A DNA stretch of 64,000 nucleotides, taken from JBCCGI01 sp039029355 (GTDB lineage: Bacteria; Planctomycetota; UBA1135; GCA-002686595). The position numbers were made by a program, and so were the translations under genes. The notes under the pieces are model-generated. The model did not search any database. It was not told the origin of the DNA and worked only from the letters and a program-made list of their open reading frames with translations. The DNA is taken from the NCBI GenBank assembly GCA_039029355.1, contig JBCCGI010000025.1, forward strand, positions 30,842 through 94,841. The letters are read 5' to 3'. Shown here piece by piece: positions 32,159-40,646 of the stretch; positions within the stretch are counted from its first letter, which is position 1; every line of letters begins with the position of its first letter.

Positions 32159-33961
32159 CTACGGAGCGGGGACCTCGGACACCGCGGTAATCACGTCGGT
32201 GATGTGGTGCAGCTCACCGTACGGGCCCCAGCTGACCGCCACCATCGACAGCGGCAGGCCGGCGGGAAGCAAGACCGGCCCGAACGGCTCGGTCGAAGCA
32301 CCGCGCGCCGCCGGATCGTTGATCGCCGTGAAGAGGGCGAAGTTGGAGATCGAGAAGTTGGTGAGGAAGGGGTCGAACAGCAGGCCGGTGTTGCGGCCGT
32401 CCATCAGCGGGAGGCCGGGGCCGCCCGCGTAGCCCGCGCCGAGCAGCACGAAGGCGAAGACGTCCTCGAAGGGCAGGTGCCCGATGTCGAAGGAGATGCT
32501 CGTCGAGACGCCGGCGACCCAGCCGTCTACGTCGACGTCGTGCGGGCGATAGCCGCCGATGTGGACGCTCGGGACGCCCGGCGCGCCGGGGGTGTCCTGA
32601 AGCCACGCCATCGGGAAGTTGTAGTAGCGGTCGTTGTAGGCGATGCGCGGCTCGAAGACGACCAGCGCGCCGGCTTCCTCGGCCTCGGAGACGAACGGGA
32701 ACTCGTCGTGCCACTCGCCGCCCGCGTCTTGGTCGCCGAAGGCGGTGATGACCTCGGTGCCGCCGTCCTCGTCGATCTCGGTCCAGAGCATGACCGAACC
32801 GGCGGGCAGGCCGACCGAGCGCGAGATCTGCGGGCTCGACGCGTCGTGGTCCTCCGCGCCGCCCTCGCCGGAGACCTGGCTGTTGGTGAAGCCGGTGCCG
32901 GTCTTGCTCTCGCCGCGACGGATTTCGTGCTTGCCGTTCACCTTCTCCTGTTCCCAGGCGACGATGAAGGTCTCGCCGGAGAGCTCCAGGTCGATGGCGA
33001 ACACGTCGAGCACGCCGCCGGAGACGTTCTCGGGCGCCCCGAAGTTGAAGCCGGAGTTGGCCGAGGCGACCACCTCGGCCTGGGGGCTGGCGCCGCCGTC
33101 GACCTGGATGTAGCCGACGCCGACCTTCTGGCCGTTGACGGTCACGATGGGCGTGCCCTGGACGTCGCCCGCGCCGGCGCTGATGACGCGCTCGTCCTCG
33201 AACCAGATCAGGTTGCCCACGAAGTCGGCCAGGCCGCCGCGGTAGAAGACCTCATCGGTCCCGGCTGCGGCGCGATCCTCGGTCCAGGAGACGTGGACCT
33301 CGGCCTGCTGGGAGTCGAGGGCCAGCCCCTCGACCGAAGCAGCGGCGCCGCCCGTGGCGACGGGCACCGCGGCGCTGAAGAAGGCGCCGTTGATCGACGA
33401 CACCGAGAGGAACGGACGGCTCGGGCCGCCGCCGACCGAGAGGCCGGCCAGGACGTAGGCGTACAGGTTGCCGTTGATGCCGGGCTTCAGGAGAGCGGCC
33501 CAGCTGTCGACGGTCGCGCCGGCCGGATAGCCGAGCTCGATCGTGAGGGGGCCGTCCGCGCCGGGATCCCAGGCGCCGGCGCCATAGGTCTCGACCACGA
33601 CGCGGTCAAGGCCCGGGCCGGCGGCGTCGCGCTCGAGCCAGAAGGCCGCGGCCTGCTCGCCGACGACCTGGATCGAGTCGCGTTGAACGTCTTTGAGGAG
33701 AGCACTGGTGCTCAGCGTGGTGGGCACGCTCCACTCGATGGCGCGGCCGTCCGAGGTGACCGCCGCGATGCTGTCGCTGGCGCCCTCGACCTTGAACAGG
33801 GCGACGCTGAGCTCCTCGTCGGACTCGAGCGCGAGCTGGGTCACCGGGTCGCCGAACGACTCGACGACCTCGGGCTCCCGGAAGTAGTGCTCGCCGTCGC
33901 CGCCGTCGGCCGCGAGGGGAGCTGCAAGGAGCGGGAACAGGAGAATCGGGTGTTGTCTCAT
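32159..33961 (-). CDS. Large secreted protein of unknown function
   Basis: The protein has 600 residues from ATG 33961 with a signal peptide (about 1-18). The rest is rich in beta-strands and has several blocks like VHVSWTEDRAAAGTDEVFYR, FIVAWEQEKVNGKHEIR and SPQISRSVGLPAGSVMLWTE, which resemble the sialidase/BNR-like propeller segments of exo-acting proteins but lack the Asp-box SxDxGxTW. I do not recognise an enzyme family. The end (AFVLLGAGYAGGPGLPLMDG to SMVAVSWGPYG) is a probable variant of the lineage C-terminal domain. It is monocistronic, with a good terminator downstream and a dyad-containing promoter region upstream. Confidence 0.7.
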   Translation of the reverse strand: MRQHPILLFPLLAAPLAADGGDGEHYFREPEVVESFGDPVTQLALESDEELSVALFKVEGASDSIAAVTSDGRAIEWSVPTTLSTSALLKDVQRDSIQVVGEQAAAFWLERDAAGPGLDRVVVETYGAGAWDPGADGPLTIELGYPAGATVDSWAALLKPGINGNLYAYVLAGLSVGGGPSRPFLSVSSINGAFFSAAVPVATGGAAASVEGLALDSQQAEVHVSWTEDRAAAGTDEVFYRGGLADFVGNLIWFEDERVISAGAGDVQGTPIVTVNGQKVGVGYIQVDGGASPQAEVVASANSGFNFGAPENVSGGVLDVFAIDLELSGETFIVAWEQEKVNGKHEIRRGESKTGTGFTNSQVSGEGGAEDHDASSPQISRSVGLPAGSVMLWTEIDEDGGTEVITAFGDQDAGGEWHDEFPFVSEAEEAGALVVFEPRIAYNDRYYNFPMAWLQDTPGAPGVPSVHIGGYRPHDVDVDGWVAGVSTSISFDIGHLPFEDVFAFVLLGAGYAGGPGLPLMDGRNTGLLFDPFLTNFSISNFALFTAINDPAARGASTEPFGPVLLPAGLPLSMVAVSWGPYGELHHITDVITAVSEVPAP

Positions 33962-34299
33962 TGGGGATCGTTGGGGAGTGAGGATTGGCCGGATGCACCC
34001 AGGCGATGCCGCTCGCCATGCTCGAGTTCCGTACTTCTTCCGACGTGTCGCGCGTTCTTCTCGAGGCGGCCGGCGCATCGACGCGCCGAGCCGTCATCCC
34101 CGGTCTTTCGTGGAACTTGTCGGGTGCGGCGGCATATATTTATTGGTGCCCGACAACGCGGCCTCGCATACGAAGACGCAATTCGATCCACACGCGAACT
34201 AGCTTTGCCTCAACCGATCCGTCCTCCCTTCACGACCGCCTCCGTGAAGATTCCGCAGAAGCGCTCGGGCGCCGACCTCGGCAACGGGGGGGACGCGTC
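33962..34299. other. Divergent regulatory region between the secreted protein and the ABC operon
   Basis: This 338-nt region has no credible gene. It holds an AT-rich core flanked by inverted TTGTCGGG/CCCGACAA arms (34117-34156) and a G-rich ribosome-binding region just before the ABC ATPase start. It should supply promoters to both the minus-strand gene (33961) and the plus-strand operon (34300). Confidence 0.55.
34117..34156. promoter_or_regulatory. Inverted TTGTCGGG arms around an AT-rich core
   Basis: TTGTCGGG (34117-34124) and CCCGACAA (34149-34156) enclose 24 nt with CATATATTTATTGG, the most AT-rich stretch in this area. The arms could be -35 boxes of divergent promoters (TATATT lies 12 nt from the first arm, shorter than usual) or an operator. 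Confidence 0.45.
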
Positions 34300-35031
34300 A
34301 TGATCGAGCTCAGGGACGTCGTCATGGACTACGGCGACCACCGTGCGCTGGACGGGCTCCAACTGTCCGTCCGGGAGGGCTGCGTCTATGGCCTCCTCGG
34401 CCCGAACGGGGCCGGGAAGTCGACCACGATCCACCTGATCACCGGGCTGCTCCGGCCCACCTCGGGCCGGATCACGGTGGGCGGGGTCGATGCGGTGGCC
34501 GATCCGTCGGGAGCGCGCGCACTGCTGGCCTACGTGCCCGAGTCCGTCGCTCTCTACCCGCACCTGAGCGGCGTCGAGAACCTCGAGCTCTTCACGCGCC
34601 TCGCCGGACGGCGCCTGGACGCGGACGAGAGCGTTGCCTGCCTCGGGCGGGCGGGCCTGCAGGCGGATGCCCACCACCGGCGGGTCGCAACCTATTCCAA
34701 GGGCATGCGGCAGAAGGTCGGCCTCGCGATCGCGCTCGCCAAGGAGGCGCGCGCCCTGGTGCTCGACGAGCCCTCGTCGGGCCTGGACCCGAGCGCCAGC
34801 CACGACCTGGCTCAGCGCGTGCGCGAGCTGGCGGCGAGCGGCGTCGCGGTGCTGATGGCGACGCACGACCTCTTCCGTGCCCGCGAGACCTGCGACTCCG
34901 TCGGGCTGCTCGTGCGCGGCTCGCTGCGGGCGGAGTGGGATGCGGACCAGGTGCGCGAGCGCGACCTCGAAGCCGCCTACCTCGAAGTCGTCACCGCCGG
35001 CGAGGACCCGCTCGTCGCGACGGCCCCGTGA
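34300..35031 (+). CDS. ABC transporter ATP-binding subunit
   Basis: The protein has 243 residues from ATG 34300, with a G-rich sequence just upstream. The ABC motifs are complete: Walker A GPNGAGKSTT, Q-loop region, signature YSKGMRQK, Walker B LVLDEPSSGLDP and the switch His in MATHDL. It belongs to the drug/copper/NosF-type exporter group. The next gene starts at GTG 35028, overlapping the stop (GTGA), and forms a four-gene overlapping operon with two permeases and a MerC-family protein. It should power the two permeases. Confidence 0.93.
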   Translation: MIELRDVVMDYGDHRALDGLQLSVREGCVYGLLGPNGAGKSTTIHLITGLLRPTSGRITVGGVDAVADPSGARALLAYVPESVALYPHLSGVENLELFTRLAGRRLDADESVACLGRAGLQADAHHRRVATYSKGMRQKVGLAIALAKEARALVLDEPSSGLDPSASHDLAQRVRELAASGVAVLMATHDLFRARETCDSVGLLVRGSLRAEWDADQVRERDLEAAYLEVVTAGEDPLVATAP

Positions 35032-36449
35032 GGACCCCGGTGATCCGCGCGCTCTTCATCAACGAGTGGCTCGGGCTCCTGCGCGACGGGCGGGCCCTGC
35101 TCCTCCTGGCGCTCGGAGCGCTCCTGGCCGTGGTCTCGGCCTGGACGGCCGGCTCGACCGACGCGCGCGAGCGGGCCGGTCAGGCGGCAGCCGCCGAGCG
35201 CGCCCGCGCCGCGTGGGTCGAGCGGGAAGCGGACAACCCGCACTCGCGGGCCCACTACGGCGACTACGTCTTCCGCCCGAGCGGCCCGCTGGCGGGGCTC
35301 GACTCCGGGCTGCAGATGGTCACCGGCCGCGCGGTCTTCACCGAGGCGCACCGGCAGAACGCCGCCGTCCACCGGCCGCAGGGCGAGGCCGCGACGCTGC
35401 TCCGGTTCGACCGCCTGGAGCCGTCGAACGTGCTCCAGCTGCTGGTGCCGCTGGTGCTCGTGCTGGCCGGCTTCGGATCGGTCGCTTCGGACCGCGAGAG
35501 CGGCCGGTTGCGGCTGCTGGCGATCCAGGGCGTGCGCCCGCTGCCGCTGCTGCTGGCGAAGGCGCTGACGCTGTGGTCGCTCGGCGCTGTCCTGTGCTTC
35601 CTGGTGGTCGGCACGCACCTCGCCAGCGCGGGCGCGGTGGCGCCGCTGCGGACGCTCGCGTACCTCGGGCTCCACCTGGCGACGCTGTGGATCGTCGCGC
35701 TGGTGGTGACCTGCGCCTCCGCCTGGCTGCGCCGCCCCGGCACGGCGGCCGCGGTCCTGCTGCTCCTTTGGGGCGGGGCGGCGATCGTGCTGCCGCGGCT
35801 GGCCGCGATGACGGCGAACGCGCTCGATCCGCTGCCGGGCCGGGACGCCTTCGAGGCTGCGATGCGCGAGGACCGCGAGCAGGGCCTCGACGGCCACAAC
35901 CCGCGCGACGAGCGGCGGCTGGCCCTCGAGCAGCAGGTGCTCGACGAATACGGCGTCGGGTCGAAGGACGAGCTCCCGATCAACCTCGACGGGCTGATGA
36001 TGCAGGCCGACGAGGACTACGGCAACAGCGTCTGGGACAAGCACTTCGGCAGCCTCGAGGAGCACCTCCTGCGGCAGTCCGCCGTCACCGGGGCGTTCAC
36101 GCTGGCCAACCCGCTGCACGCGACCGATCGGCTGTCGATGGCGATCGCGGGGACGGGCCTCTCCGGCCACCTCGCGTTCCTGCGCCAGACCGAGTCGTAC
36201 CGCCGCGCGCTGGTGAAGTCGCTCAACGACGAGCACGCCCACGGCGGGTCGCGCACCGGCGAGTGGTCGTGGAAGGCCGACGCGGACTTCTACGCCGCTT
36301 TCGATTCGTTCCAGTACGAGCCGCCGGCACTGGGAGCGCTGCTCGGCAGATGCTCACTGGAGCTCGTGGGGCTGGCGGGGTGGTTCGTCGGCCTGACCGG
36401 GCTGCTGGTCGCGAGCGCGCGCCGGCTCGAACGCGGAGGCAGCCTGTGA
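35028..36449 (+). CDS. ABC-2-type permease, DUF3526-like, subunit 1
   Basis: The protein has 473 residues from GTG 35028. It has an N-terminal membrane helix (ALLLLALGALLAVVSAW), a soluble region of about 100 residues, further helices at about 140-290, a second soluble region of about 150 residues, and a last helix near 445-465. The soluble part contains the DUF3526-type pattern LANPLHATDRLSMAIAGT followed by ESYRRALVKSLNDEHAHGG. Its stop overlaps the next permease start (GTGA at 36446). The two permeases should form a heterodimer with the ATPase. The substrate is unknown; the MerC gene at the operon end points to metals. Confidence 0.87.
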   Translation: MRTPVIRALFINEWLGLLRDGRALLLLALGALLAVVSAWTAGSTDARERAGQAAAAERARAAWVEREADNPHSRAHYGDYVFRPSGPLAGLDSGLQMVTGRAVFTEAHRQNAAVHRPQGEAATLLRFDRLEPSNVLQLLVPLVLVLAGFGSVASDRESGRLRLLAIQGVRPLPLLLAKALTLWSLGAVLCFLVVGTHLASAGAVAPLRTLAYLGLHLATLWIVALVVTCASAWLRRPGTAAAVLLLLWGGAAIVLPRLAAMTANALDPLPGRDAFEAAMREDREQGLDGHNPRDERRLALEQQVLDEYGVGSKDELPINLDGLMMQADEDYGNSVWDKHFGSLEEHLLRQSAVTGAFTLANPLHATDRLSMAIAGTGLSGHLAFLRQTESYRRALVKSLNDEHAHGGSRTGEWSWKADADFYAAFDSFQYEPPALGALLGRCSLELVGLAGWFVGLTGLLVASARRLERGGSL

Positions 36450-37918
36450 TCCGCACCGCGCTGGGACTCGAGCTGCGGAGCGTTCTGCGCTCTCCGCTGC
36501 GCCTCGTGGCGGTCGTCTTCGTCGTCGCCGCGGGCGTCTTCGCCATCCTCCAGGGCCAGCGCGACGTCGGGCGCTGGCAGGAGGCGGTCGACGCCGGCCG
36601 TGCGGAGCAGGAGGAGTCGCTGGCCGAGACCCGCGCGCACTTCGCCGCCGGCCGCTCGGGTCCCGAGGAGCGCCCCTGGGTGGACCTGTCGAAGCCCAGG
36701 TGGCAGGACTGGTACGCCGCGACCCGGCTGGCGCGCGAGCCCGCGCCGCTGGCCGGCATCGCGTTCGCGTCGGCGGAGGCCGGCGCCGTGGCCGTGCGGA
36801 TCAACCGCTACGCGGACCCGCTGCTGGCCCAGGGCAGCAAGATCGACAATCCGGAGCTGGCCGCGGCCGGGGGGCTCGACCTCGTCGCAGTGCTCGCGCT
36901 GCTGCTCCCGCTGCTCATCCTCGCGCTGGGCGTCGAGATCGGCGGGCACGAGCGCGCCTCGGGCATCCTGCCGCTCGTGCGCGTGCAGTCCGGAAGGGAC
37001 GGCGCCTGGATCGCCGCGCGCTGCCTGGCGGTCGGGCTCTTCGGCGCCGGCGCCGGGCTGCTGCTGACCGCCGTGGCCTGGGTGGTCGGGGCGGCCGACG
37101 CGGGCAGCGCGCTCGCGCTGGCCGGCGTCGTGACGGCCTACGCGGCGGTTTGGACGGCCGTGCTCGCGGCGGTGGCCCACGTGGCACGCCATCCCTCCCA
37201 AAGCGCGGTCGCGCTCGGGTCGATCTGGATCGTCCTGTGCGTGCTCGTCCCCGCGGTGGGGGTCGAGCGCTCCGCGGCCCTGGCGGCGGACGACTTCGCG
37301 CTCGACCTGACCGTCGATGCGCGCGATGCGAGCCGCGGGCTCGACGAGCTCGAGGACGACGCCCTGTTCGCCGCCCTGCTGCAGCGCTTCCCGGAGCTCG
37401 AACAAGTGGTCCCCGAGGACCGTGCCGCCGCCGCCGACACCGCGCGCGCCGGGCTCCGCATCGTCGGCCTCGAGGAGCGCATGGCGCGACGCGAGGAGCG
37501 CGGGCAGGCCCAGACCCGCCTGGTGCGGTGGATGAGCGCCGCTTCGCCCGCCGTGGCGTTCACCCACGCCCTCGAGCGCCTCGCCGGGCGTCACCCCGAC
37601 GCCGCGCGCGACCATCGGCGCGCCGTTGTCGCCGCGGCCGCGAGCCGGATGGAGACCTACATCGCGGCGGCCTGGACCGGCATTCCCCTGGACGCCGCGG
37701 ACTTCGAGGCGCTCCACGCGTCGACGCCCGAGCGGCTGGAGGGTGCGGCGGACGCCGCCTGGTCCGAGGCGGCCGTCCTGGTCGCCTGGGCGCTCGTGTT
37801 CCTGGGCGTCGCCTTCCTCTCCGCGCGCGGGGACCGCCGTGGTGGAGCTCCCCACACGGCTCGCGCTGGAGCCCCCCCGGCGTCGCAAGCGGCGCCGGCG
37901 ACCAGGACACTACGATGA
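36446..37918 (+). CDS. ABC-2-type permease, DUF3526-like, subunit 2
   Basis: The protein has 490 residues from GTG 36446. Its topology resembles the preceding permease: an N-terminal helix (LVAVVFVVAAGVFAILQ), a soluble extracytoplasmic region, a central group of helices (LDLVAVLALLLPLLILALG, later AVGLFGAGAGLLLTAVAWVV), a soluble region with PAVAFTHALERLAG and RMETYIAAAW, and a last helix near 450. It is a distant homologue of the upstream permease. The stop overlaps the MerC-family start (ATGA at 37915-37918). Confidence 0.87.
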   Translation: MIRTALGLELRSVLRSPLRLVAVVFVVAAGVFAILQGQRDVGRWQEAVDAGRAEQEESLAETRAHFAAGRSGPEERPWVDLSKPRWQDWYAATRLAREPAPLAGIAFASAEAGAVAVRINRYADPLLAQGSKIDNPELAAAGGLDLVAVLALLLPLLILALGVEIGGHERASGILPLVRVQSGRDGAWIAARCLAVGLFGAGAGLLLTAVAWVVGAADAGSALALAGVVTAYAAVWTAVLAAVAHVARHPSQSAVALGSIWIVLCVLVPAVGVERSAALAADDFALDLTVDARDASRGLDELEDDALFAALLQRFPELEQVVPEDRAAAADTARAGLRIVGLEERMARREERGQAQTRLVRWMSAASPAVAFTHALERLAGRHPDAARDHRRAVVAAAASRMETYIAAAWTGIPLDAADFEALHASTPERLEGAADAAWSEAAVLVAWALVFLGVAFLSARGDRRGGAPHTARAGAPPASQAAPATRTLR

Positions 37919-38445
37919 GCAACAACGCGGCACTCGAAGTCACCCCGCGGTTCTGGGATCGCCTGGGCGTTTGGGCCTCGGTGGCCTGCGCCGTGCATTG
38001 CCTGGCCGCGCCGCTCATCTTCCTGGCGCTGCCAGCGGTGGCGGGGATCTGGGCGCATCCGGGTTCGCATGCCTTGATGGCGCTGCTCGTGGTTCCGCTC
38101 GCGATCGCCGCGCTTGGCAGCGGCTTCCGGGTCCATCGCAAGGCGTGGGTCCTGGCGATCGCCGCCGCCGGGATCGGCTGCATTCTGGTCAGCTGCGCGC
38201 TGCCGTTCGTGGCCGCGCAGGAGGAGGCCGCCGTCGAGGCCGGAGCCGAGGGCGAGGCCGAGGCCGCCTGCGCCAGCTGCTGCCCGCAGATCGTGCCCGA
38301 CGAGACGGGGGAGGTCGGCGTGCGCTGGCCGCCCGCATCGATCGCGGCGATGGTCGGCAGCGGGCTGCTCGTCGCCGGGCACCTGGGTAACCTGGCCTGT
38401 CGACGCTGCTGCCGCCCGGGCGACGGTTGCTCGGGCGCGGGCTAG
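37915..38445 (+). CDS. MerC-family membrane protein, cysteine-rich
   Basis: The protein has 176 residues. It shows the MerC-type N-terminal pattern WASVACAVHCLAAPLIFLAL with a helix-embedded Cys-x3-Cys pair, plus three further membrane helices. A charged, Glu-rich loop leads to CASCC, and the C-terminus ends in CRRCCRPGDGC. MerC proteins carry metal ions across the inner membrane. The extra cysteine clusters would suit thiophilic metal binding. Translational coupling to an ABC exporter is unusual and suggests a metal-handling transporter; it is not part of a recognisable mer operon. Confidence 0.82.
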   Translation: MSNNAALEVTPRFWDRLGVWASVACAVHCLAAPLIFLALPAVAGIWAHPGSHALMALLVVPLAIAALGSGFRVHRKAWVLAIAAAGIGCILVSCALPFVAAQEEAAVEAGAEGEAEAACASCCPQIVPDETGEVGVRWPPASIAAMVGSGLLVAGHLGNLACRRCCRPGDGCSGAG

Positions 38446-38461
38446 CAACCGCCCGTCGAGC

Positions 38462-38737
38462 TCATCCCTGGCGGGACGGGCTCCCGTGGCGGACGCGCAC
38501 CAGCGCCGACGGCTCGGCGGGGCGGAAGACGACGCGCCACAGGCGGGCCGCCGCGACGCGGCCGAGCGCGATCGCGATCGCCGCAAACAGCACTACCAGC
38601 AGCCACGAGAGAGGCGTGGGCTGGCGCGACTCGCCGGACCAGGTCACGGCCGCACCGACGAGCGCAAGGCCGCCCGCCACGAAGGCGCCGAAGGCGAGGA
38701 GCTCGGCCAGGAGGAGCTGTGCGAGGCGTGACTTCAT
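38462..38737 (-). CDS. Small membrane protein
   Basis: The protein has 91 residues from ATG 38737 with two hydrophobic helices (about 8-29 and 43-60), a short polar loop and a basic tail. No family is recognised. It is convergent to the MerC-family gene with only 16 nt between stop codons. An upstream start in the same frame at 38875 would add 46 residues that do not resemble a signal, so 38737 is preferred. Confidence 0.5.
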   Translation of the reverse strand: MKSRLAQLLLAELLAFGAFVAGGLALVGAAVTWSGESRQPTPLSWLLVVLFAAIAIALGRVAAARLWRVVFRPAEPSALVRVRHGSPSRQG

Positions 38738-38897
38738 GGAACCGGTATCGGCCGCAGCGGGGGATCGCTCGAGCCACGCTTCCCAGGCCCGGGGGAGATC
38801 GCCGGAAAAAGGGAGGCATACGGGAACCAAGTTGCATCCAGGAGCATTCCCCACCTGTACCCCCAGACTTTTCACCCATCAGAAGAAGCGAGTCTCC

Positions 38898-39233
38898 ATG
38901 AAGACCCCCGTCCAGCTCCTCCGCTGCAAGAAGGGCGCTGCCCTGCTCGAGTACTCCCTCCTCGCCGCCGGCGTGTCGCTCATCGCCGCCGCCGGCGTCG
39001 CCATGTTCGGGCACAAGACCACCGATATGATCGCGTCGGTCGCCGCGATCATGCCCGGCGTGCATGCGGACGACAACGGCCCGATCGCGAGCGGCAAGCT
39101 GATCGAGACCACCCCCGGTGGCTCGGGCCAGGTCGCGCTCGACGTCGACGCCATCATCGCCAACACCGACACGCCGCGCCTCGGCAACAACATCGGCGTC
39201 TCGAACCTCGATCTTCTGATCCTCGAGCAGTAG
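38898..39233 (+). CDS. Flp-type (type IVb) pilin-like protein
   Basis: The protein has 111 residues. CKKGAALLEYSLLAAGVSLI contains the Flp prepilin cleavage context: cleavage after Gly13 gives a mature start AALLEY, with Glu at +5 and Tyr at +6 as in Flp pilins, followed by a hydrophobic helix. The mature part is longer than usual (about 98 residues instead of about 50-60), with a hydrophilic tail (ADDNGPIASGKLIETTPGG, then NTDTPRLGNNIG). No prepilin peptidase or Tad machinery is near. A weak GAAGAAG site precedes ATG 38898. Confidence 0.8.
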   Translation: MKTPVQLLRCKKGAALLEYSLLAAGVSLIAAAGVAMFGHKTTDMIASVAAIMPGVHADDNGPIASGKLIETTPGGSGQVALDVDAIIANTDTPRLGNNIGVSNLDLLILEQ

Positions 39234-39389
39234 AGCGTGCCGGGCGAGGCCTTCGAGGCGCGACCACGCTCGGCGGGTGCCGGGCGTGAAATCCCATCGG
39301 GGGCCGCGCCGCCGAACGTGGCAGCCGCGCCGGTCGGCGAGCAGCAGTGCTCGTCGACCCGCCGGTCGCCCGTTGGGCGGGACGAGCCG

Positions 39390-40646
39390 GTGCTGCTGGA
39401 CTGGCTCCTGATCGGCGGCGGAATCCACGGCGTTCACGTGGCCGTGCGGCTGCTTGCCGAGGCCGGTGTGCCGCGCGAACGGCTGCGGCTGGTGGACCCC
39501 TCTCCGCGCTTGCTCGCGCGTTGGCGGACGAGCACGGAGGCGACCGGGATGGCGTACCTGCGCTCGCCCTCGGTGCACCATCTCGACGTCGCTCCCTACT
39601 CGCTCGACCGGTTCGCCGGGAAGCGCAAGGACCGCGACCCAGCGCTCTTCACGGCGCCCTACGACCGGCCCGCTCTCGCGCTGTTCAACGCGCACTGCGA
39701 TCACGTGATCGACTCGCTGCAGCTCGAGGAGCTGCACGTCCGCGACCGCGCCTCCCGCTGTGTCGTGTCCGAGGATCGCGCGGTGGTGCGGCTCGAGGGC
39801 GGCGACGAGCTTGTTGCGCGCAACGTCGTTCTGGCCCTCGGCCAAAGCGAGCAGCCCTGCTGGCCCAGCTGGGCGCCGCGGGAGCATCCGCTCATCCGTC
39901 ACCTCTTCCACCCGAGCGGCGCGGTGGAGCCAAGCGTGGAGGGTTCGACGGTCGCGGTCGTCGGCGGCGGGATCTCGGCCGCGCAGATCGCGGTGCGCCT
40001 CGGCGCGCACGGGCACCACGTCCTGCTGGTGTCGCGGCACAAGCTCCGCAAGCACCAGTTCGACGCCGACCCCGGCTGGCTGGGACCCAAGCACATGGCG
40101 GACTTCCTGCGCGTCCGTAGCCTGAAGGAGCGGCGCGCGATCATCGAGCGGGAGCGGCACCGGGGCTCTCTCCCGCCCGACACGCGCGGGGCGCTTCGGC
40201 GCTCGATCGAGAAGGGCCGCGTCACCTGGCACGAGGCCGAGGTCGAGGCGCTCGCCGACGCCGAAGGAAGGCTGCGGCTGGACCTGTCCACCGGCGAGAC
40301 GATCGATGCGGACCGCCTGCTGCTCGCCACCGGCTTCGCTTCGGAGCGGCCGGGAGGAGCGATGGTGGACGAGCTCGTCGAGGCCGCAGCGCTCCCCTGC
40401 GCCGACTGCGGCTATCCCGTCGTCGACGCCGCACTGCGCTGGCATCCGAGGGTCCGCGTCACCGGTCCGCTGGCGGAGCTCGAGCTTGGACCCGTCGCGC
40501 GCACGATCGCCGGTGCGCGCCGGGCCGCTGACCGCATCGTCGACACCGTGCTCGACGACGCGTCGCCGGCGAGCTGCTCGGACGGTTGCCCGTGGGACGA
40601 GCTGGCCCGGGAAGTCACCGACGTCCCGGGCTCTGCGTCGCGCTAA
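39390..40646 (+). CDS. FAD/NAD(P)-binding oxidoreductase
   Basis: The protein has 418 residues from GTG 39390. This gives the family-typical N-terminus LLDWLLIGGGIHGVHVAVRL with a dinucleotide-binding GGGIHG. Next come DPSPRLLARW and GMAYLRSPSVHHLDV, then the second dinucleotide motif VAVVGGGISAAQ. Overall it resembles the lysine/ornithine monooxygenase-like flavoproteins. An in-frame GTG at 39237 would add 51 low-complexity residues. Its stop codon overlaps that of the convergent Kelch gene (CTAA at 40643-40646). Substrate unknown. Confidence 0.85.
   Translation: MLLDWLLIGGGIHGVHVAVRLLAEAGVPRERLRLVDPSPRLLARWRTSTEATGMAYLRSPSVHHLDVAPYSLDRFAGKRKDRDPALFTAPYDRPALALFNAHCDHVIDSLQLEELHVRDRASRCVVSEDRAVVRLEGGDELVARNVVLALGQSEQPCWPSWAPREHPLIRHLFHPSGAVEPSVEGSTVAVVGGGISAAQIAVRLGAHGHHVLLVSRHKLRKHQFDADPGWLGPKHMADFLRVRSLKERRAIIERERHRGSLPPDTRGALRRSIEKGRVTWHEAEVEALADAEGRLRLDLSTGETIDADRLLLATGFASERPGGAMVDELVEAAALPCADCGYPVVDAALRWHPRVRVTGPLAELELGPVARTIAGARRAADRIVDTVLDDASPASCSDGCPWDELAREVTDVPGSASR

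Noticed and set aside
39237..39389. N-terminal extension of the FAD oxidoreductase from GTG 39237
   Set aside because: These 51 residues are low-complexity; the family N-terminus is matched exactly by a start at 39390.
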